DNA of 64,000 nt from JAZKDW01 sp040387375. GTDB taxonomy: Bacteria; Pseudomonadota; Gammaproteobacteria; Burkholderiales; Burkholderiaceae_D. Below, one piece after another: positions 52,072 through 61,699 of this stretch; within the stretch, counting starts at the first letter, position 1, and every line of letters starts with the position of its first letter. The stretch covers positions 186,001-250,000 of the forward strand of contig JAZKDW010000015.1 in the NCBI GenBank assembly GCA_040387375.1, read 5' to 3'. Below the pieces are notes generated by a model that ran no database searches, was not told where the DNA came from, and saw nothing but the letters and a program-made list of their open reading frames with translations. Made by a program: the position numbers and the translations under genes.

Positions 52072-53241
52072 ATGAGACAGCATCTGATCGCGGCCGTGAC
52101 AATCGCATGTTGCGCTTCCGCGCTGCAAGCAAAAGATATCAAGATCGCGCACGTCTACGACAAGACTGGCGCACTCGAAGCGTATGCCAAACAAACCCAT
52201 GTCGGCCTGCTCATGGGACTTGACTATGCCACCGGCGGCACCATGCAAGTCAATGGTAACAAGCTGGTGCTGATCGAGAAGGATAGCCAGGGCAAGCCAG
52301 ACGTCGGCAAATCGCAGCTGGCCGCCGCCTATGCAGATGACAAGGTCGATATCGCAGTGGGCCCGACCAGTTCGGGCGTGGCGCTGGCAATGCTGCCGGT
52401 CGCCGAGGAATACAAGAAAATACTCCTGGTAGAGCCTGCCGTCGCTGATGCGATCACCGGCGACAAATGGAACCGCTACATCTTCCGCACCGGCCGCAAT
52501 TCGTCGCAGGATGCGATTTCGAATGCCGTGGCGCTCGACAAGCAGGGCGTGACCATCGCCACCATGGCGCAGGATACCGCCTTCGGCCGCGACGGCGTCA
52601 AGGCCTTCAAGGATGCGCTCAAGAACGCGAAGCTGGTGCATGAAGAATACCTGCCGGGGAGCACGACCGACTTCACCGCCGGTGCGCAACGCCTGTTCGA
52701 TTCCCTCAAGGATAAGCCTGGCCGCAAGATCATCTTCATTCTTTGGGCCGGCGGCAATCCGTTCAAGATCGCCGACCTCGATCCGAAACGGTACGGCATC
52801 GAGATTGCCAGCGGCGGCAATATCCTGCCGGCGATGACCGCCTACAAGAATTTCCCGGGTATGGAGGGAGCTGCCTACTACTATTTCGGCATTCCGAAAA
52901 ATCCGGTGAACAACTGGCTGGTCAGTGAACATTACAAGCGCTACAAGACACCGCCCGATTTTTTCACGGCAGGTGGCATGTCAGCCGGCATTGCACTGGT
53001 CGAAGCACTGAAAAAGACTGGTGGCAATACCAATACCGAAAAGCTGATCTCGACCATGGCAGGCATGAGTTTCGAGACTCCGAAGGGTAAGATGACTTTC
53101 CGCAAGGAAGACCATCAGGCGCTGCAATCGATGTATCACTTCAAGATCAAGGTTGACCCTGCATTTGCGTGGGGTGTGCCCGAACTGGTGCGCGAAATAA
53201 AGATCGAGGAAATGAACGTCCCGATCCGCAACAAACGCTGA
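52072..53241 (+). CDS. Branched-chain amino acid/amide-type ABC substrate-binding protein
   Basis: 389 residues. Signal peptide ends near LQA-KD (residue 20). The mature protein starts IKIAHVYDKTGALEAYAKQT and carries the VGPTSSGVALAM segment of the type I fold. It is the periplasmic receptor of the second Liv transporter. The sequence is clearly different from the first receptor (14658), so the two systems carry different substrates. Substrate not deducible. Confidence 0.88.
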   Translation: MRQHLIAAVTIACCASALQAKDIKIAHVYDKTGALEAYAKQTHVGLLMGLDYATGGTMQVNGNKLVLIEKDSQGKPDVGKSQLAAAYADDKVDIAVGPTSSGVALAMLPVAEEYKKILLVEPAVADAITGDKWNRYIFRTGRNSSQDAISNAVALDKQGVTIATMAQDTAFGRDGVKAFKDALKNAKLVHEEYLPGSTTDFTAGAQRLFDSLKDKPGRKIIFILWAGGNPFKIADLDPKRYGIEIASGGNILPAMTAYKNFPGMEGAAYYYFGIPKNPVNNWLVSEHYKRYKTPPDFFTAGGMSAGIALVEALKKTGGNTNTEKLISTMAGMSFETPKGKMTFRKEDHQALQSMYHFKIKVDPAFAWGVPELVREIKIEEMNVPIRNKR

Positions 53242-53354
53242 TCCGCCATATTGGCATGCCCGATGCCTGATCGGGCACGCCGGGACGGGATCGATGACAT
53301 TGCGCGTCGATCCCGCATGAAATCCGACCTTGATTACCCTAGCGGAGCGTGGCA

Positions 53355-54164
53355 ATGCCTTTGCACCCGACCGGCACGGATGGCGGCCATGCGTCCGGGC
53401 TCAAATCACTGGAAACCCGCGACCTGACCATCCACTTTGGCGGCCACGTTGCGGTCAACGCGGTGTCATGTGCGTTTGCGCCCGGGACGCTGACGGCGAT
53501 TGTCGGCCCGAACGGCGCCGGCAAGACAACGTATTTCAACCTGATTTCCGGACAGCTGAAGCCGAGCGCCGGCCAGGTGCTGTTGAATGGCCGCGATATT
53601 TCCAGCCTGCCGGCGTCGGTGCGCACGCATGCCGGACTGGGTCGCGCATTCCAGCTGACCAGCCTCTTTCCGAACTTGAGCGTGATCGAGAATGTACGGC
53701 TCGCGCTGCAATCGCGGCGTCATCTGGGACTCGATTTGTGGCATGTATGGAGCCACCACAAGATGCTGGTCGAACGCGCTGAGCAGGTGCTGGAAACCAT
53801 CGCCCTGACCGGCAAACGTGATCTGCCCGCCGCCGCATTGCCGCATGGCGATCAACGCAAGCTTGAAGTCGGGCTGTTGATGGCGCTCGACCCCGATGTG
53901 TACATGTTCGATGAACCGACCGCCGGCATGAGCGTCGACGAAGTCCCTGTCATCCTGGACCTGATACGCGACTTGAAACAGCGCAGCGACAAGACAATTC
54001 TGCTCGTCGAACACAAGATGGACGTGGTGCGGGAGCTGGCCGATCGCATCATCGTGCTGCACAACGGCACGCTGATGGCGGACGGCGATCCGGAAACGGT
54101 GATCGCATCGCCCGTCGTGCAGCAAGCCTATCTGGGCTTGACGCCCGTGGAGGAAGCCGCATGA
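53355..54164 (+). CDS. ABC transporter ATPase, LivG type
   Basis: 269 residues. Walker A GPNGAGKTTY, a degenerate signature LPHGDQRKLEVG and Walker B VYMFDEPTAGM. ATG at 53355 follows GCGGAG; a GTG at 53349 is less likely. The gene order in this cluster is receptor, LivG, LivF, LivH, LivM, unlike the first cluster where permeases come first. Confidence 0.9.
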   Translation: MPLHPTGTDGGHASGLKSLETRDLTIHFGGHVAVNAVSCAFAPGTLTAIVGPNGAGKTTYFNLISGQLKPSAGQVLLNGRDISSLPASVRTHAGLGRAFQLTSLFPNLSVIENVRLALQSRRHLGLDLWHVWSHHKMLVERAEQVLETIALTGKRDLPAAALPHGDQRKLEVGLLMALDPDVYMFDEPTAGMSVDEVPVILDLIRDLKQRSDKTILLVEHKMDVVRELADRIIVLHNGTLMADGDPETVIASPVVQQAYLGLTPVEEAA

Positions 54165-54898
54165 CCGCGCCCTTGCTCAAGCTATCCGCGGTACAGACCC
54201 ATATCGGCGCATATCACATCCTTCACGGCGTCGATCTGGAAGTGCCGCGCGGTCAGCTGACCATGCTGCTCGGCCGCAATGGCGCCGGGAAAACCACGAC
54301 ACTGCGCACCATAATGGGGCTGTGGCACGCGTCGCACGGCAGCATTGTGTTCGATGGCCAGGACATCACCACCAGAAGCACGTCCGATATCGCGCGGCTG
54401 GATATTGCGTATGTACCCGAAAACATGGGCATCTTTTCCGATCTGACGGTAAGGGACAACATGCTGCTCGCGGCACGACGCGCACGGCGCGCCGAAGACA
54501 TCGACGGCAAACGGCTCGACTGGATCTTCGACCTGTTCCCGGCAATTAAGAAATTCTGGCTACATCCTGCCGGCAAACTGTCGGGCGGCCAGAAACAGAT
54601 GCTCGCGGTGTCGCGCGCGATCGTCGAACCGCGCAAGCTGATCCTGATCGACGAACCAAGCAAAGGCCTGGCGCCGGCCATCATCGTCAACATGATTGCA
54701 GCATTCCGGGAACTGAAGCAAACCGACACCACCATCCTGCTGGTCGAACAGAATTTCAATTTCGCCAGACAGATCGGCGATACCGTGGCGGTAATGGACG
54801 ACGGCAAAATCGTCCATCGCGGCCTGATGGCGGAACTTGCCGAAGACGAGGCGCTGCAGACTCGCCTGCTCGGCCTGTCGCTGACCGCCCACCAATGA
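54161..54898 (+). CDS. ABC transporter ATPase, LivF type
   Basis: 245 residues. Walker A GRNGAGKTTT, signature LSGGQKQMLAVSRA, Walker B LILIDEPSKGLAP. It overlaps the LivG gene by 4 bp (ATGA) and pairs with it as the energy-coupling heterodimer. Confidence 0.92.
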   Translation: MTAPLLKLSAVQTHIGAYHILHGVDLEVPRGQLTMLLGRNGAGKTTTLRTIMGLWHASHGSIVFDGQDITTRSTSDIARLDIAYVPENMGIFSDLTVRDNMLLAARRARRAEDIDGKRLDWIFDLFPAIKKFWLHPAGKLSGGQKQMLAVSRAIVEPRKLILIDEPSKGLAPAIIVNMIAAFRELKQTDTTILLVEQNFNFARQIGDTVAVMDDGKIVHRGLMAELAEDEALQTRLLGLSLTAHQ

Positions 54899-54905
54899 GG
54901 ACATC

Positions 54906-55928
54906 ATGAGCGCCGTTCCGCTGAAACCCCTCCGATCGCCCCTGATCGCCGTCACTCGGATCGACTGGCTGCCGCTGCTGCTGGTTCCCGCGCTGGGGCT
55001 GGCGGCAATGCCCTTCATCGGCTCGACCTCGACCTGGATTACCCTGACTGCCGCGGGTCTGGCAATGGGGATGATCATCTTCATCATCGCTTCCGGGCTG
55101 ACGCTGATTTTCGGCCTGATGGACGTATTGAATTTCGGCCATGGCGTGTTCATTGCACTCGGCGCGTTCGTCGCCGTCTCGGTTCTGGGCGCGTTTCCCG
55201 ACTGGACCGCTGCCGATCATCTGGGACTCAACCTGGCGGCGATCGGTATCGCGATGCTGGCCGCGATGGTCGTGGCCGGGGCCGCCGGATGGGTATTCGA
55301 GCGCGTGCTGGTGCGGCGCGTGTACGGCTTGCACCTGATGCAGATCCTGATCACGATGGGCGGCATGGTGGTTGGCGAAGAGTTGATAAAAATGCTGTGG
55401 GGTCCGCAGCAGATCGCCTTGCCGCTGCCGGCGGCGTTGCGCGGTTCGGTGCTGCTCGGCGACGCCGCCATCGAGAAGTACCGGCTGCTGGCGGTCGTGG
55501 TCGGCTTTGCCGTGTTCGCGGTGCTGCTATTGGTGCTCAATCGCACCAAGCTCGGCCTGCTGATCCGTGCAGGTGTGCAGGATCGCGAAATGGTGGAGAG
55601 CCTTGGTTATCGGATCAGGCGCCTGTTTGTCGGCGTGTTCGTCGCCGGTTCCGCGCTGGCCGGACTGGGCGGCGTCATGTGGGGGCTCTACCAGCAGAAC
55701 GTGATCCCGCAAATGGGCGCACAGGTCAACGTGCTGATCTTCATCGTCATCATCATCGGCGGACTCGGCTCCACCGGCGGCTGCTTTCTGGGGGCCTTGC
55801 TGGTCGGCCTGCTGGCCAACTACGCCGGATTCCTGGCGCCGAAAGTTGCGCTCTTTTCCAACATCCTCCTGATGGTCGGCATCCTGCTGTGGCGGCCGCA
55901 GGGAGTCTACCCGGTGACCAATCGATGA
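54906..55928 (+). CDS. ABC transporter permease, LivH type
   Basis: 340 residues with about eight to nine membrane helices. LIFGLMDVLNFGHGVFIALGAF is the LivH hallmark (only key part: VLNFGHG), and the loop REMVESLGYRIRR contacts the ATPases. It is longer at the N-terminus than the paralogue in cluster 1, with an extra hydrophobic helix. The stop overlaps the next gene by ATGA. Confidence 0.9.
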   Translation: MSAVPLKPLRSPLIAVTRIDWLPLLLVPALGLAAMPFIGSTSTWITLTAAGLAMGMIIFIIASGLTLIFGLMDVLNFGHGVFIALGAFVAVSVLGAFPDWTAADHLGLNLAAIGIAMLAAMVVAGAAGWVFERVLVRRVYGLHLMQILITMGGMVVGEELIKMLWGPQQIALPLPAALRGSVLLGDAAIEKYRLLAVVVGFAVFAVLLLVLNRTKLGLLIRAGVQDREMVESLGYRIRRLFVGVFVAGSALAGLGGVMWGLYQQNVIPQMGAQVNVLIFIVIIIGGLGSTGGCFLGALLVGLLANYAGFLAPKVALFSNILLMVGILLWRPQGVYPVTNR

Positions 55929-56983
55929 TGATGCGCATCCTGTCCCACGACCTGCCGCGCAGCCGCGTGCTGGTGGCCATCCTGCTGGCGATTCTGCTTG
56001 GCCTGGCATTCGCGCCCTTTATATTTCCCGGCGCAAAAGCACTGAACGTCGCCGCCAAAATCCTGATCTTCATCGTGCTGGTCGCCAGTTATGACCTGCT
56101 GCTTGGTTATACCGGGATCGTGTCATTCGCGCACACGATGTTTTTCGGTATTGGCGCCTACGGCGTCGCCATTGCCAGCACCCGCATGGGCGCCAGCTGG
56201 AGCGCGCTGGCCGTCGGCATCGTCGCGGCGGTCCTGCTGTCGCTGGTACTGTCGCTGGTGATCGGCTTGTTTTCGTTGCGGGTGCGCGCTATTTTTTACG
56301 CAATGATCACGCTGGCGGTTGCATCGGCATTCCAGACACTGGCATCTCAGCTGTCAGAATTCACCGGCGGTGAAGACGGGCTGAATTTCAAGCTGCCGGA
56401 GGTCCTGTCGCCCGCCTTCCAGCTGTTTGAGGAGTCTTTCCTGGGGGCGTCGATCAATGGCAAGTTCATCACCTACTACATCATTTTCGCCAGCGCGGTA
56501 GTGCTGTTTCTTGCCATGCTGCGCATCGTCAATTCGCCATTCGGGCGTGTGCTGCAGGCGATACGCGAAAATGATTTTCGCGCCGAAGCGATCGGTTACC
56601 GCACCGTGGTGTTTCGCACCTTGTCCAACGTGCTTGCCGCGGTATTCGCCACGCTTGCCGGCAGCCTGCTGGCCATATGGTTGCGATATAACGGCGCCGA
56701 GACATCGCTGTCGTTCGAAATCATGATCGATATTCTCCTGATTGTCGTTATCGGCGGCATGGGCACCATGTACGGCGCGGTCTGTGGCGCCACCATCTTC
56801 ATCCTGGCGCAAAGCTATTTGCAGGACCTGATGGCGCTGGGCGCCAATGCGACACAGGGTTTGCCGCTGCTGCCCGCTTTGTTGTCGCCGGACCGCTGGC
56901 TGCTTTGGCTGGGCGTCCTGTTCGTGCTGTCGGTCTATTTTTTCCCGACCGGGATTGTCGGCAAACTGCGCGCGTGGAAGTAG
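55925..56983 (+). CDS. ABC transporter permease, LivM type
   Basis: 352 residues, membrane protein. GYTGIVSFAHTMFFGIGAY and the loop GRVLQAIRENDFRAEAIGY are typical of LivM. Three consecutive ATG codons (55925, 55928, 55931) are available; the first overlaps the LivH stop. A longer open frame extends upstream into LivH but has no family support. Confidence 0.9.
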   Translation: MMMRILSHDLPRSRVLVAILLAILLGLAFAPFIFPGAKALNVAAKILIFIVLVASYDLLLGYTGIVSFAHTMFFGIGAYGVAIASTRMGASWSALAVGIVAAVLLSLVLSLVIGLFSLRVRAIFYAMITLAVASAFQTLASQLSEFTGGEDGLNFKLPEVLSPAFQLFEESFLGASINGKFITYYIIFASAVVLFLAMLRIVNSPFGRVLQAIRENDFRAEAIGYRTVVFRTLSNVLAAVFATLAGSLLAIWLRYNGAETSLSFEIMIDILLIVVIGGMGTMYGAVCGATIFILAQSYLQDLMALGANATQGLPLLPALLSPDRWLLWLGVLFVLSVYFFPTGIVGKLRAWK

Positions 56984-57083
56984 TAGCGAGCAGCGCGCAG
57001 GTGGCCCGGCGAAACGGCTGGGCCACAAATATTCCTCCATTGCGCTACACTCGTTCCCCTTCCTTCATTAATGTGACATTGCC

Positions 57084-58301
57084 ATGTTTATCGCCGACCG
57101 CGCACCGCAGCTGAAAACCGTCCTGATTGCCAGCGGACTGATCCTGACTGTGGCGGTGGGTGTGCGTCATGGATTGGGATTCTGGCTGCAACCGATCTCC
57201 CAGACCCACGGCTGGACGCGCGAAACCTATTCTCTTGCAATGGCGATGCAAAATCTGATGTGGGGCATTTTCGGCCCGCTTGCCGGCATGGTCGCGGATC
57301 GTTTTGGCACCGCGCGTGTGGTCATGGCGGGCGCGATCCTGTACATGGGCGGCCTGCTGTGGATGGCATTGATCGATCAGCCGACGATGTTCGTGATCGG
57401 TTCCGGGATACTGATCGGCGGCGGACTGGCGTGTACCGCATTCGGCGCCCTCAGCGGCATTATCGGGCGCGTCGCGCCTCCGGAACAGCGTTCCTGGGCG
57501 TTCGGCATATCCGCTGCGGCAGGATCGTTCGGCCAGTTCCTGATGATGCCGGTCGAGCAGCAGCTGATTTCAGTGACGGGCTGGCAAAACGCGTTTTTCA
57601 TACTTGCGGCAATCATTGTGCTGTTGATAATCCCCCTGGCATTTGCGCTGCGCGAACCAGCTGTCATCAAGGCCGCGGGAGATGAGCAGAGCGTGCTGCA
57701 AGCGACCCGGGAGGCATTTGCCCACCCGCCGTTTCTCTTTCTGCTGAGCGGCTATTTTGTGTGCGGTTTCCAGATCGTGTTCATCGGCGTGCACATGCCG
57801 GCTTATCTCAAAGACAAAGGCCTGCTGGATCCGAATGTGGCGGTGACGGCATTGGCGCTGATCGGGCTGTTTAACATCTTCGGCTCGTATTATGCGGGCA
57901 AACTGGGCGGCATCCTGCCCAAGCGTTATCTGCTGTCATCGGTTTACCTCGGCCGCGCGGCGATCATTACCGTGTTTCTGCTGGCGCCGCTTTCATCGTG
58001 GTCGGTCTATGTTTTTGCCGCGGCGATGGGATTGTTGTGGCTGTCGACGGTTCCGCTCACCAATGGTTTGATCGCCGGCATTTTCGGCGTAAAGTATCTG
58101 TCCATGCTGTCCGGCTTTGTGTTTTTTTCGCACCAGCTCGGCAGCTTCCTGGGCGCATGGCTGGGCGGTTATCTCTATACCAGGGAGGGGAACTACAACT
58201 CGGTCTGGATGATTACGATAGGTCTTGGCGTATTTGCTGCGCTGATCAATCTGCCTATCAATGAAAAGCCGATCGTCCGCGCACGAACGGCAATGGGGTA
58301 A
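57084..58301 (+). CDS. Major facilitator superfamily transporter
   Basis: 405 residues with about twelve helices. Motif A: AGMVADRFGTARVVM. The VRHGLGFWLQPISQTHGWTRETYSLAMA region near the start resembles the monocarboxylate/oxalate-formate group of MFS carriers. Substrate unknown; organic acids are plausible. It follows the second Liv cluster after 100 bp and is next to a small membrane protein gene. Confidence 0.85.
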   Translation: MFIADRAPQLKTVLIASGLILTVAVGVRHGLGFWLQPISQTHGWTRETYSLAMAMQNLMWGIFGPLAGMVADRFGTARVVMAGAILYMGGLLWMALIDQPTMFVIGSGILIGGGLACTAFGALSGIIGRVAPPEQRSWAFGISAAAGSFGQFLMMPVEQQLISVTGWQNAFFILAAIIVLLIIPLAFALREPAVIKAAGDEQSVLQATREAFAHPPFLFLLSGYFVCGFQIVFIGVHMPAYLKDKGLLDPNVAVTALALIGLFNIFGSYYAGKLGGILPKRYLLSSVYLGRAAIITVFLLAPLSSWSVYVFAAAMGLLWLSTVPLTNGLIAGIFGVKYLSMLSGFVFFSHQLGSFLGAWLGGYLYTREGNYNSVWMITIGLGVFAALINLPINEKPIVRARTAMG

Positions 58302-58305
58302 ACGG

Positions 58306-58443
58306 GTGAACAACAGGCATGCACATATCGGGTTCTGGCTGGGCGGTGCCGCATTGGCGGCAGTGCTCGCGCTGGCGTTCATGGCTTATTTGCGCCCATC
58401 CTTTGTCGTCGATCTCGCTAACCGTTTTATCCTGTGCTTCTGA
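58306..58443 (+). CDS. 45-residue single-pass membrane protein
   Basis: GTG at 58306, 4 bp after the MFS stop, starts a 45-codon frame (MNNRHAHIGFWLGG) with one hydrophobic helix (about 8-28) followed by YLRPSFVVDLANRF and a C-terminal CF. I recall similar small proteins with a LRPxxVxDLANxxxxCF ending in related bacteria. It probably sits in the inner membrane, co-made with the MFS carrier or aminotransferase; function unknown. Confidence 0.55.
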   Translation: MNNRHAHIGFWLGGAALAAVLALAFMAYLRPSFVVDLANRFILCF

Positions 58444-58463
58444 ATCCGGCTTCCCCTCCCTCA

Positions 58464-59648
58464 ATGTTTGATGCGGCGGCACGGCCAATCGTGCAACAGC
58501 TTGGCGCATCGCGCATCCGTGAAGTTGCCAATGCCAGCATGGGCCGGGCCGATGTGCTGCCATTCTGGTTTGGCGAGCCGGATGAAATGACGCCGGCTTT
58601 CATTCGCGATGCGGCCAAGACGGCGCTCGACGCGGGCGACACGTTTTATACCAGTAATTTTGGCATGGCGCCCTTGCGCGAGGCGCTTGCGCGCTACCAG
58701 TCCGCGCTGCATCAACCGGTTGACGCCAATCGTATCGCGGTGACCTCGTCCGGCGTGTCGGCACTGATGCTGGTTTCGCAACTCATCATCAATCCGGGTG
58801 ACCGGGTCGTGGCAGTAACGCCGCTGTGGCCGAACCTGTTCGAAATTCCGAAAATTCTTGGCGCCGAGGTGGTGCAAGTGCCCTTGCAGTTTGGCGCCGC
58901 ATGGGAACTGGATGTACAGCAGCTGCTGGATGCGCTGACGCCCGATACCAGGGCGGTGTTCATCAATTCGCCGAACAATCCGACGGGATGGGTGATCACG
59001 CGAGCCCAGCAGGAGATGCTCCTCGCCCATTGCCGCAAGCACGGCATCTGGATCCTGTCCGATGATGTGTACGAACGGCTGGTGTACGATCAACAGGACA
59101 TGGGGCAGTCGTGTGCCCCGTCCTTTCTGGATATTGCGAGCGCTGAAGATCGCCTGATCTCCGCCAACAGTTTTTCGAAATCCTGGCTGATGACAGGCTG
59201 GCGTCTCGGCTGGGTGGTTGCGCCGGCGCCCCTGATGGCCGACCTCGGCAAACTGATTGAATACAATACGTCGTGCGCGCCCGGTTTTGTGCAGCGCGCC
59301 GGCATCGCCGCCATTGAACAGGGCGAGGACATCATTGCGCATACAGTGGACCGCTATCGTACGGCGCGCGACTTTCTGTATGAGCGCCTGAATGGAGATG
59401 CTTTCCGGCGTGCAGGCATCATCACGCCAAAGCCGAAAGGGGCGATGTATCTTTTTTTCCGCATCGAGGGCGAAACCGATACGCTCACCTTGTGCAAGCG
59501 GCTGGTTGCCGAAGCCGGACTGGGATTGGCGCCTGGCAGTGCATTCGGTCCGCAAGGGGAAGGGTATATCCGCTGGTGTTTTGCCAGTTCGCTCGACCGT
59601 CTGGAAGAAGGCGCATCGCGCTTGCAGCGGTTTCTGGCAATCTCCTGA
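58464..59648 (+). CDS. PLP-dependent aminotransferase (class I/II)
   Basis: 394 residues. PLP Lys is K239 in NSFSKSWLMTGWRLGW; INSPNNPTGW and the Arg in the C-terminal RWCFASS fit fold type I. It transfers an amino group between an amino acid and a keto acid; the substrate is not clear. The ATG at 58464 is preferred; a GTG at 58434 would overlap the small membrane protein gene by a few bases. Confidence 0.87.
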   Translation: MFDAAARPIVQQLGASRIREVANASMGRADVLPFWFGEPDEMTPAFIRDAAKTALDAGDTFYTSNFGMAPLREALARYQSALHQPVDANRIAVTSSGVSALMLVSQLIINPGDRVVAVTPLWPNLFEIPKILGAEVVQVPLQFGAAWELDVQQLLDALTPDTRAVFINSPNNPTGWVITRAQQEMLLAHCRKHGIWILSDDVYERLVYDQQDMGQSCAPSFLDIASAEDRLISANSFSKSWLMTGWRLGWVVAPAPLMADLGKLIEYNTSCAPGFVQRAGIAAIEQGEDIIAHTVDRYRTARDFLYERLNGDAFRRAGIITPKPKGAMYLFFRIEGETDTLTLCKRLVAEAGLGLAPGSAFGPQGEGYIRWCFASSLDRLEEGASRLQRFLAIS

Positions 59649-59711
59649 CGGCATGTGGAGCACGGCCGCCGCGTTTGATTGGACCGCCGCGGCGCGCGTA
59701 CAATAACAGGC

Positions 59712-59927
59712 ATGGAAATCACAATCACAGAGCTCGAACAGGCAATCAATTACTGGCGTGAATTGCGCCCTTCCACCGGCGAAGAGCGTGCCTTGTCGCC
59801 AGAAGTCAACACACTCGCCATTGTCTATGCGTCAATGATTTTCAATCACGTCAAATCGATACCGGATAGCATGCTCGATGCCAATGCGCAAAAATTAGTC
59901 GATGCCTGGCGCAAGGGAAGGGTGTAA
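59712..59927 (+). CDS. DUF3717 family protein
   Basis: 71 residues. ITELEQAINYWRELRPS and the NTLAIVYASMIFNHVKSIP segment match DUF3717, a small betaproteobacterial family of unknown function. The protein is helical and cytoplasmic. ATG at 59712 is the family start. It is convergent with the radical SAM gene. Confidence 0.82.
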   Translation: MEITITELEQAINYWRELRPSTGEERALSPEVNTLAIVYASMIFNHVKSIPDSMLDANAQKLVDAWRKGRV

Positions 59928-59937
59928 GCGGAAGAGT

Positions 59938-61443
59938 TTAAGCCGCAAGGTGCCGTGCCTGTCGCTGCAATATCGCCGCTTCCGTTTTGGCCGGGTTTTT
60001 CGTTTTCAATCTGGGCGCAGGCTGGTTTGCCTGGCCTGCATAATCGCTGCGCAGCAAGGTGGCGACTGCAGCGCCATCCGCGCCGGTGGTGCGCAGCCAT
60101 TCTCCCACCAGCACAGCCAGGCGCTCCAGCGCGATGCGATGGGTTGCATCGGTCTTTGCATAGATCCAGTCCGATAGCGCCATGAATCGGGCAAACGGGG
60201 CAGCGCCCAGGACCATCGGCAAGGTATTGGCAAATCGACCGGAGTTGGCGACCAGATCCCAGTAGCGCGCAAAGCGGACCAGACGCTGCATCGTGACAAA
60301 GTCGATGCGGTCCGTGGCGAGAATCGTGTAAGGCGGGTGCGAGTCAAATACCATGCCGTAGGTCTGCGTATGGCGGATGATAGGTGTGCCGCGCAAGCGT
60401 TTCAGTATGCCGAACTGAATTTCATGCGGCTTCAATGCATACAGGCGGTCGAAGCCCCGGGCAAAACTCTCCATGTCTTCACCCGGCAAGCCGGCGATCA
60501 GGTCGACATGCAAATGGGCGTTTGAATGCGCGCATAACCATTGAATGTTTTCGGCTGCTTTTTCATTATTCTGCTTGCGGCTGACCAGTGCCTGCACCTC
60601 GGGATTGAACGACTGGATGCCAATTTCGAATTGCAATGTCCCCGGCGGAAATTTCTTGATGCTGTCTTTCAGCGCGTCGGGCAAATGGTCCGGCACCACC
60701 TCAAAATGCGCAAACACCGGATCGCCGGGATTGGCCGCCAGCTTGTCGAGGAAAAACTGCATGATTTTCAAACTCGACTTGATATTGAGATTAAAGGTGC
60801 GGTCGACAAACTTGAACAAGCGGGCGCCTCGCGCATGCAAGTCCTCGAGCTCCGCCAGAAAGCGCTCCAGTTCAAATGGCCATGCGGTCTTGTCCAGCGC
60901 AGACAGGCAGAATTCACATTTGAAGGGACAGCCGCGCGACGCTTCCACATACAGCGTGCGGTGTGCGATATCTTCATCGCTGTACAGCGCGTACGGCAGC
61001 GCGAGCTCAGCCAGCGGCGCTTGTTCGCCCGCGTGGATTTTCATCAGCGGTTTTGGCCCGTTGACGATTGCGCGGCATAACTGAGGAAAAGTCCTGTCGC
61101 CCCAGCCGGTCACCAGATAGTCGGCCAGCTGCACGATCGCCTGCTCGCCCGGTTCGTACGATACTTCCGGCCCACCCAGCACAATCACGACTTGCGGCGC
61201 CACACGCTTTAGCATGGCGACCACCCTGGTGGTCTCTTCAACGTTCCAGATATAAACGCCGAAACCGACTACGCGCGGCTCATGGGCCAGGATTTTTTCG
61301 ACAATTTCAGTGGTCTTGGTGCCGATCACGAATTCTTGCAGATGGGTGGCATCCCGCAGATCTCCCATGTTTGCCAGCAGATAACGCAGTCCGAGCGAGG
61401 CATGTGCATAACGGGCATTGAGAGTGGAGAGCAGGATGGTCAT
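59938..61443 (-). CDS. B12-binding radical SAM protein
   Basis: 501 residues. An N-terminal cobalamin-binding Rossmann domain (VVIVLGGPEVSYEP region) is followed by a radical SAM core with C172, C176 and C179 in GCPFKCEFC binding the 4Fe-4S cluster, and a C-terminal DUF4080-like region. The family methylates or rearranges unreactive carbons with SAM and cobalamin; the target is unknown. It stands alone. Confidence 0.85.
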   Translation of the reverse strand: MTILLSTLNARYAHASLGLRYLLANMGDLRDATHLQEFVIGTKTTEIVEKILAHEPRVVGFGVYIWNVEETTRVVAMLKRVAPQVVIVLGGPEVSYEPGEQAIVQLADYLVTGWGDRTFPQLCRAIVNGPKPLMKIHAGEQAPLAELALPYALYSDEDIAHRTLYVEASRGCPFKCEFCLSALDKTAWPFELERFLAELEDLHARGARLFKFVDRTFNLNIKSSLKIMQFFLDKLAANPGDPVFAHFEVVPDHLPDALKDSIKKFPPGTLQFEIGIQSFNPEVQALVSRKQNNEKAAENIQWLCAHSNAHLHVDLIAGLPGEDMESFARGFDRLYALKPHEIQFGILKRLRGTPIIRHTQTYGMVFDSHPPYTILATDRIDFVTMQRLVRFARYWDLVANSGRFANTLPMVLGAAPFARFMALSDWIYAKTDATHRIALERLAVLVGEWLRTTGADGAAVATLLRSDYAGQANQPAPRLKTKNPAKTEAAILQRQARHLAA

Positions 61444-61699
61444 CGGGAAGCGGGCTTGTTGCTCGTTGAAACCGACATTTTACGCCCCTAATCCGAGGTA
61501 GCAATGCGTGATTAAAAGATTCTGCGTGCGTTACCGGGAACCAGTTCAGCATCGCGGATGCCTATCCATTTACCGTTTCACATTGCGACCAACGTCCGAT
61601 TTTTCTTGTCACGATGCCGGCAGAAATTTGTCTAAGGCATGACGTCGTAGTTAATGCATCTTTCAGGAAAACCAACTTTAAGCCTGGATCGGTTTTCGC

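Noticed and set aside
58461..59663. 400-codon minus-strand frame over the aminotransferase gene
   Set aside because: Shadow frame; the plus strand encodes a complete PLP enzyme.
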